This document shows, in pieces, positions 5,186 through 8,492 of a stretch of DNA of 8,492 nt; positions within the stretch are counted from its first letter, which is position 1, and each line of letters begins with the position of its first letter. The notes under the pieces were generated by a model. That model was given only the letters and a program-made list of their open reading frames with translations, searched no databases and was not told the DNA's origin. The translations under genes were made by a program, and so were the position numbers. This DNA is from JBDSZL01 sp039925145. Lineage in GTDB: Bacteria; Acidobacteriota; Vicinamibacteria; Vicinamibacterales; SCN-69-37. The stretch is taken from positions 1 through 8,492 of the forward strand of contig JBDSZL010000089.1 of the NCBI GenBank assembly GCA_039925145.1, written 5' to 3'.

Positions 5186-6706
5186 ATGCGAATGCGCCTC
5201 TTCCCGACTCTCGTTCTCGCGGCAGCCGCCTGCGTCGTGACTCACGCGCAGTCGACCACACCCGCACCGTACTGGCCAGGGGTGCAGTGGCGCACCGCAA
5301 CGCCGGAGTCACAGGGCATCGACTCACAGGCGCTCGCAGCAGCGATCGATCAGGTGCGCGAGAAGCAGTGGGGCGCGCACAGTCTCCTCGTCATCCGCCA
5401 CGGCTTCGTGGTCGTCGACACGGATTTCTACCCATACCGATCGACGACCCCGCACGACATCGCCTCAGTCACCAAAACGCTGACGTCGACCCTGACCGGC
5501 GTTGCGGTGGCCAAGGGTCTGCTGGCGCTGGATCAAAAGGTGCTGTCGTTCTTCCCGACCGAAGCGCCCGCGGACGCCGACGAGAAGAAGCGGTCGATCA
5601 CCGTCGGGAACCTGCTCCGGATGGAGTCCGGTCTCGACTGCGGCATTCTCCCGGGCGAACAGGAACTCGAGCAGATGAAGCGCTCACCCGACTGGGTGAA
5701 GTTCGTCCTATCGCTTCCGATGAAATACGACCCCGCCACGCGGCCGTCGTACTGCAGCCCTGGTTATCACCTGCTGGGCTCGGTCATCGGCGCTGCGGCG
5801 AAGACGACAGAGCTGGAGTTTGCGCGCAAACATCTCTTTACCCCGCTCGGCATTCGCGACGTGGTCTGGGGCGACGATCCGCAAGGGCGCAGCCACGGCT
5901 GGGGCGATAGCCACTTCTACCCACGCGACATCGCGAAGCTCGGCTATCTCTATCTGCACGGCGGCCAATGGAGAGACACCCAGATCGTGCCGCGCGAGTG
6001 GGTGGCACAGTCGATTACTCCGCCGACCGGAGCCCGGACGGAGCCCGGCGGGTTCGGGATGGAGTGGAACGTCAGCAACGGCCCCAATGGCCGTCAGTAC
6101 GGTGGCACTGGCCGCGGAGGACAGACACTGATCGTCTGGCCGGACCTCGACACGATTCTCGTCAGCACGGCAGGTGGCAATGCCGGCCAATTGACGTCGC
6201 TCATCCGCCAGGCCATCAAGTCCGAGACCCCACTGCCGGTTAACCCGGCTGGGACCACGCTGCTGAAGCAACGCGTGCTCGCCGCAGCCCAGCCGCCGCC
6301 CGCGACGGCAATGACTCCAGCTCCCGCGATCGCCGCATCGATCTCCGGCAAAGTGTTTCGCTTTCCAGTGAACACATCCCGGATCGACAGCCTGGCGTTG
6401 ACGTTTGGGCAGGGCGGCGCCGCGCGGGTCGACTTGACCTACTACGGTGAGCCGCTCAGCGTGCCGATCGGTTTGGACGGCGTGTACCGGCTCGGACCAC
6501 ATGGACCGTTCCATCTGCTGGCAGGCGCCACCGGCAAGTGGACGTCAGACACCGAGTTCCTGCTGGATCTGAATTTCATCGCCAACATCAATCGCTACAC
6601 ACTGGCGATTCGGTTCATGCCGGACCAGACGATCGCGGTGACCGCGGACGAAGCCTCAGGACTCATGCGGAACGGCCGCCTCGTCGGGACACTCGCGGCC
6701 AAGTAA
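5186..6706 (+). CDS. Secreted serine hydrolase, class C beta-lactamase-like, with extra C-terminal domain
   Basis: The 506-residue protein has a signal peptide (MRMRLFPTLVLAAAACVVTHA, cleavage before QS). The catalytic domain of the beta-lactamase / penicillin-binding fold spans about 30-350. Its SxxK motif is S94-V-T-K97 in the DIASVTKTLTS block. The second motif, usually YxN, reads Y189-C-S in PSYCSPGYHLLGSVIG. The third, usually KTG or HxG, corresponds to GGTGRGGQ near 306-313. This family includes esterases, D-aminopeptidases and true lactamases, so resistance cannot be inferred. A linker rich in P and A (about 365-385) leads to a roughly 115-residue domain from ISGKVFRFP to the end; it looks beta-rich and is often fused to serine hydrolases of Acidobacteria and Bacteroidetes. 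ATG 5186 is preferred because it starts a clean signal peptide; GTG 5168 and ATG 5192 are in frame. No close Shine-Dalgarno site is visible. It is probably periplasmic and transcribed alone. Confidence 0.88.
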   Translation: MRMRLFPTLVLAAAACVVTHAQSTTPAPYWPGVQWRTATPESQGIDSQALAAAIDQVREKQWGAHSLLVIRHGFVVVDTDFYPYRSTTPHDIASVTKTLTSTLTGVAVAKGLLALDQKVLSFFPTEAPADADEKKRSITVGNLLRMESGLDCGILPGEQELEQMKRSPDWVKFVLSLPMKYDPATRPSYCSPGYHLLGSVIGAAAKTTELEFARKHLFTPLGIRDVVWGDDPQGRSHGWGDSHFYPRDIAKLGYLYLHGGQWRDTQIVPREWVAQSITPPTGARTEPGGFGMEWNVSNGPNGRQYGGTGRGGQTLIVWPDLDTILVSTAGGNAGQLTSLIRQAIKSETPLPVNPAGTTLLKQRVLAAAQPPPATAMTPAPAIAASISGKVFRFPVNTSRIDSLALTFGQGGAARVDLTYYGEPLSVPIGLDGVYRLGPHGPFHLLAGATGKWTSDTEFLLDLNFIANINRYTLAIRFMPDQTIAVTADEASGLMRNGRLVGTLAAK

Positions 6707-6721
6707 TCCGTTCAACGGATT
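6705..6721. terminator. Perfect 8-1-8 inverted repeat at a convergent gene end
   Basis: AATCCGTT C AACGGATT is a perfect palindrome that starts on the last two bases of the hydrolase stop codon and lies between two converging frames. It might act as a short bidirectional terminator hairpin or a binding site. The loop is very tight and no T-run follows, so a terminator role is only a guess. Confidence 0.3.
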
Positions 6722-6727
6722 GTCAGC

Positions 6728-6937
6728 TCAGCGCTTGGCCGGAGTGGAGACAGGCACCGAGTACTCACGGTCATCCCACGCCATCGTCAGCCGCCCTCCG
6801 CCATCGGCGGCGGGGACGATCGCAAACGTCAGTTGTTCGACCTTGGTCTCGAGCCCAAAGCGAGAGCCGCCGACAGAAGCAGGTGTGACATGTCCCCACT
6901 GTGGATCAAACGTGGCGCGCCTTGTGACCGCAGATAA
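6728..6937 (-). pseudogene. C-terminal remnant of a DUF2911-like protein
   Basis: The minus strand between an in-frame stop at 6938-6940 and the stop at 6728-6730 encodes about 69 residues: FDPQWGHVTPASVGGSRFG, then LETKVEQLTFAIVP, then RLTMAWDDREYSVPVS and the end. DUF2911 proteins, exported and common in Acidobacteria and Bacteroidetes, end with just such a block: 'V-E-x-L-T-F', a short loop, then 'L-x-x-x-W-x-x-x-x-V-x-V'. They are about 170-300 residues. Here the N-terminal conserved part is missing and no start with a ribosome-binding site exists, so it is a truncated gene. It converges with the hydrolase gene. The family assignment rests on recalled motifs. Confidence 0.5.
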
Positions 6938-6941
6938 TTAG

Positions 6942-7019
6942 ATGGGCAAGCCAGCTCAGGTGCGCAGAATCGAACCAGATGAGCTCGGCATCAGCCCTTC
7001 TGCGAGGATTCGAGGATGA
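6942..7019 (+). CDS. 25-residue small ORF coupled to the RuvC-like gene
   Basis: ATG 6942 opens a frame reading MGKPAQVRRIEPDELGISPS and ending RIRG with stop TGA at 7017-7019. The stop overlaps the next start as ATGA, and the 3' end of this ORF carries the purine-rich GAGG just before that start. Composition is basic then acidic, with no membrane segment. A GATAAT hexamer at 6933-6938 just upstream resembles a -10 element, but no matching -35 is seen. It may be a leader peptide, a small partner protein, or simply an open frame. It is not recognisably related to anything. Confidence 0.4.
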   Translation: MGKPAQVRRIEPDELGISPSARIRG

Positions 7020-7480
7020 TTTTCGGAGTGAGCCCCACAAAGGACGCCGTGGTCATCGCGAAGACCGCCGGCTCTGGCCATACCTTCGTCATCAAGTCGA
7101 TCACGTCGATCCCGTTCCAGGTGCGCACCGGCGCTGACCTGACGGACCTGCTGCGGCGTCTTGTCGTCATATTCGATCGCGGCCAGAGTCGACGCTCGAC
7201 GATCGCACTCCTCGGGTCGTCATCAGGTCGGTTCAAATCCTCGGTCGAAGCAATCAAGGCAGAAGCCATCTCAGAACTGGCGGCGGCCGAGACGGGACTG
7301 CCCGTCGTCAGAGTCACAGCCGCCAGCTTGAAAAAAGTCCTCGGTTGTGCGGCCGGTCAGAAGTGGCAGGCCCGTGCGGCAGAACGGTTCAACCCAACCG
7401 GCCGCCACAAGAACTGGTCATTGGGAGCTGCCGGCGCCACGGCGGCGGCACTGAAAGTCGCCGAGCATCCCTTCGCATAA
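7016..7480 (+). CDS. RuvC/RNase H-like fold protein with incomplete catalytic residues
   Basis: The 154-residue protein has the outline of the RuvC branch of the RNase H fold. A first beta hairpin reads IFGVSPTKDAVVIAKTAGSG. A strand and helix follow, ALLGSSSGRFKSSVEAIKAE, where RuvC carries its second acidic residue. Then comes LPVVRVTAASLKKVLGC, like the RuvC 'LPVxxxxxxxVKxxLxG' segment. Last is a helix WSLGAAGATAAALKVAE where RuvC has aspartates in 'D-A-x-A-I-A'. The first aspartate (G-I-D-P-G in RuvC) is replaced by serine (GVSPT), and the last by glycine. The protein may therefore bind nucleic acid without cutting, or be inactive. Small RuvC-like proteins of unknown role, such as DUF3010, look similar. 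The start is ATG 7016 with GAGG adjoining it and overlaps the upstream small ORF by four bases. No signal peptide. Fold assignment is from pattern only. Confidence 0.55.
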   Translation: MIFGVSPTKDAVVIAKTAGSGHTFVIKSITSIPFQVRTGADLTDLLRRLVVIFDRGQSRRSTIALLGSSSGRFKSSVEAIKAEAISELAAAETGLPVVRVTAASLKKVLGCAAGQKWQARAAERFNPTGRHKNWSLGAAGATAAALKVAEHPFA

Positions 7481-7531
7481 GTCGCGCAGGATCGCGCTAT
7501 CTCACGCCGGATGTAGTATTGGCACACACGC

Positions 7532-7536
7532 GGAGG
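7532..7536 (+). promoter_or_regulatory. Ribosome-binding site deciding the DUF1080 start
   Basis: GGAGG lies nine bases before ATG 7546, after which a signal peptide begins at once. The frame is open further upstream to 7345, but that part is antisense or out of frame to the RuvC-like gene, so this site fixes the true start. Confidence 0.75.
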
Positions 7537-7545
7537 TTCCTGTCC

Positions 7546-8328
7546 ATGACGCTCCTCTCCAAGTCTCTGACCCTTCTCGCCGCCAGTTCGCTGGCGATCA
7601 TCGGGGTCGCCGCGCAGCAAGCACCGGCACCGAAGCCGGGCGTCTATACGCCGCAGCAGAATGACCGTCCCCAGATCCTCGAGGGCGACGAGCCTGGGTT
7701 CGAATCGATCTTCGACGGCAAGTCGCTGACAGGGTGGGAAGGCAATCCCGTCTACTGGCGTGTCGAGAACGGCGCGCTTGTCGGCGAAATCACCGCTGAG
7801 ACGGTGATCAAGAGCAACACGTTCATCATTTGGCGTGGCGGTCGCCCCCGCGACTTCGAGCTGAAGCTGGACTACCGGATCACAGCGGCTGGCAACAGCG
7901 GCATCAACTACCGGAGTGCGGTGGTCGCCGATGCCGTGACGCCCGACAACCGCTTCGCGATGCGCGGGTATCAGTTCGACATCGACGGTCGCAACCGCTA
8001 CGTCGGGAACAACTACGAGGAGAAGGGACGCCTCTTTCTCGCCCTCCGCGGCCAGATCACCAGGGTCGTCGGGGGCCGTCCGCCAGTGCTGGTCGCAACG
8101 ATCGCTGACGAGCCTCAGCTGGCGACGGTGGTCAAAGACGACTGGAACGCCATCCACATCATCGTCCGAGGCCACACGCTTACGCACTTGCTCAACGGCC
8201 GCGTCATGAGCGTGACGATGGACGATGACCAGGCGGGCCGGCCGCTGGATGGCCTCATTGGCGTCCAGGTCCACGTTGGCCCACCGATGAAAGTCGAATA
8301 CCGAAACCTGCGCCTGAAGAACGGGTAA
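7546..8328 (+). CDS. Secreted DUF1080 (3-keto-disaccharide hydrolase domain) protein
   Basis: The 260-residue protein has a signal peptide (about 1-23, ending GVAA before QQ) and one DUF1080 domain from about 50 to the end. The domain is a concanavalin-like beta-sandwich. Characteristic blocks are GFESIFDGKSLTGWEGNP at 51-68, WRVENGALVGEI at 71-82, FELKLDYRI then NSGINYRS at 117-124, GYQFDIDGRNRYVGNN, and the C-terminal GLIGVQVHVGPPMKVEYRNL. Some members hydrolyse 3-keto-glycosides in periplasmic sugar breakdown, and many others are uncharacterised. The domain is very abundant in Acidobacteria and Planctomycetes. It faces the esterase-like gene tail-to-tail with a 59-base gap, in which I see no strong terminator. 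A role in polysaccharide use beside a xylan-esterase-like enzyme is possible but not shown. Length is normal for single-domain members and no damage is visible. Confidence 0.9.
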   Translation: MTLLSKSLTLLAASSLAIIGVAAQQAPAPKPGVYTPQQNDRPQILEGDEPGFESIFDGKSLTGWEGNPVYWRVENGALVGEITAETVIKSNTFIIWRGGRPRDFELKLDYRITAAGNSGINYRSAVVADAVTPDNRFAMRGYQFDIDGRNRYVGNNYEEKGRLFLALRGQITRVVGGRPPVLVATIADEPQLATVVKDDWNAIHIIVRGHTLTHLLNGRVMSVTMDDDQAGRPLDGLIGVQVHVGPPMKVEYRNLRLKNG

Positions 8329-8387
8329 CGAGCTCCGAGACGTCAGCGACGACCAGCTCGACCTTCGAGTTAAATGCAGCCGCAGCT

Positions 8388-8492
8388 TTACCGCGCGAGC
8401 ACTTTCGGGGTGTAGGTCCCCCCGCGCACCATCCCATCAAGGATTTCGTTCGAGCGCGCCGGACACGCGCGCGCCTTGTCTGGCGTCAGGTT
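8388..8492 (-). pseudogene. Acetylxylan esterase-like hydrolase, stop-codon end (right piece)
   Basis: Reading leftward from the right edge, the minus strand encodes NLTPDKARACPARSNEILDG, then MVRGGTYTPKVLAR and TAA at 8388-8390. Its first 94 bases are the terminal repeat, so it continues exactly into the left piece that carries the putative catalytic histidine (SEHDN). Joined, they give about 61 residues of an esterase C-terminus. The enzyme's nucleophile and most of its fold are missing from the window. Confidence 0.5.
8399..8492. repeat. Terminal direct repeat, right copy (94 bp)
   Basis: Exact copy of bases 1-94 with no mismatch that I can see. The minus-strand esterase frame runs through it to its stop at 8388-8390. 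Together with the left copy it supports a circle of 8398 bp. Confidence 0.95.

Noticed and set aside
5708..6514. Minus-strand open frame of 268 codons
   Set aside because: Antisense of the serine hydrolase; arginine-rich, no recognisable motif and no ribosome-binding site.
6700..6730. GTTCAAC core as an integron attC end
   Set aside because: It fits the RYYYAAC consensus, but no matching GTTRRRY partner with an internal stem was found at a suitable distance, and no integrase is present.
6965..6978. tRNA-like T-loop: GGTTCGATTC on the minus strand
   Set aside because: The flanking bases cannot pair as a T-stem, and no acceptor or anticodon arm fits around it. The stretch lies in a small open frame.
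7357..8274. Minus-strand open frame of 305 codons
   Set aside because: Antisense of the DUF1080 gene, whose motifs and GGAGG site are convincing.
8329..8387. CGAGCT...AGCTCG inverted repeat between the DUF1080 gene and the esterase end
   Set aside because: The six-base arms are about 20 bases apart and no T-run follows, so it is weak evidence for a terminator.

Overview
The window is GC-rich DNA dominated by secreted or membrane-anchored proteins of families common in soil Acidobacteria, especially Vicinamibacteria-like lineages: a CotH-type protein, a spondin-domain lipoprotein, an SRPBCC protein, a serine hydrolase with an extra C-terminal domain, a DUF1080 protein and an acetylxylan-esterase-like fragment. 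This taxonomic guess rests on gene content and translated style only. No rRNA, tRNA, CRISPR, insertion sequence, transposase, integrase, or replication or partition gene was found.

The most striking fact is topological. Bases 1-94 are repeated exactly at 8399-8492. The minus-strand reading frame entering the right edge continues without a break through the left copy to about base 175, giving one sensible esterase C-terminus. The window therefore looks like a closed 8398-bp circle written with a 94-base overlap. On that circle the esterase 3' part abuts a response-regulator receiver domain that has lost its own 5' half, at about 173-180. One join would explain both truncations. It could be an excised chromosomal circle, or an amplification or assembly chimera; the sequence alone cannot decide.

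Layout: 1-175 (-) esterase C-terminus; 178-558 (+) receiver-domain fragment; 559-757 no gene; 758-2152 (-) CotH-family secreted protein with a GGAGG/TTG start; 2153-2596 gene debris, including a 34-codon sigma-70 region-4-like remnant on the minus strand; 2597-3346 (+) spondin-domain lipoprotein; 3407-3928 (+) SRPBCC protein; 3970-4138 (+) frameshifted remnant of the peptide chain release factor 3 N-terminus; 4230-4571 and 4568-4885 (+) an ATGA-coupled pair, a zinc-ribbon protein and an AT-richer lipoprotein; 4845-5174 (-) an unrecognised reading-frame remnant; 5186-6706 (+) serine beta-lactamase-like hydrolase; 6728-6937 (-) DUF2911-like C-terminal remnant; 6942-7019 and 7016-7480 (+) a second ATGA-coupled pair, a 25-residue ORF and a RuvC/RNase-H-like protein; 7546-8328 (+) DUF1080 protein; 8388-8492 (-) the esterase stop end.

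The genes do not form one obvious pathway. The intact ones mostly encode exported proteins, each with its own signal peptide and apparently separate transcription. Between them lie broken pieces of at least four or five unrelated genes, so this reads as a fast-turnover accessory region. The two ATGA-coupled small-gene pairs are the best candidates for undescribed functional units. Evidence for any specific function is thin.
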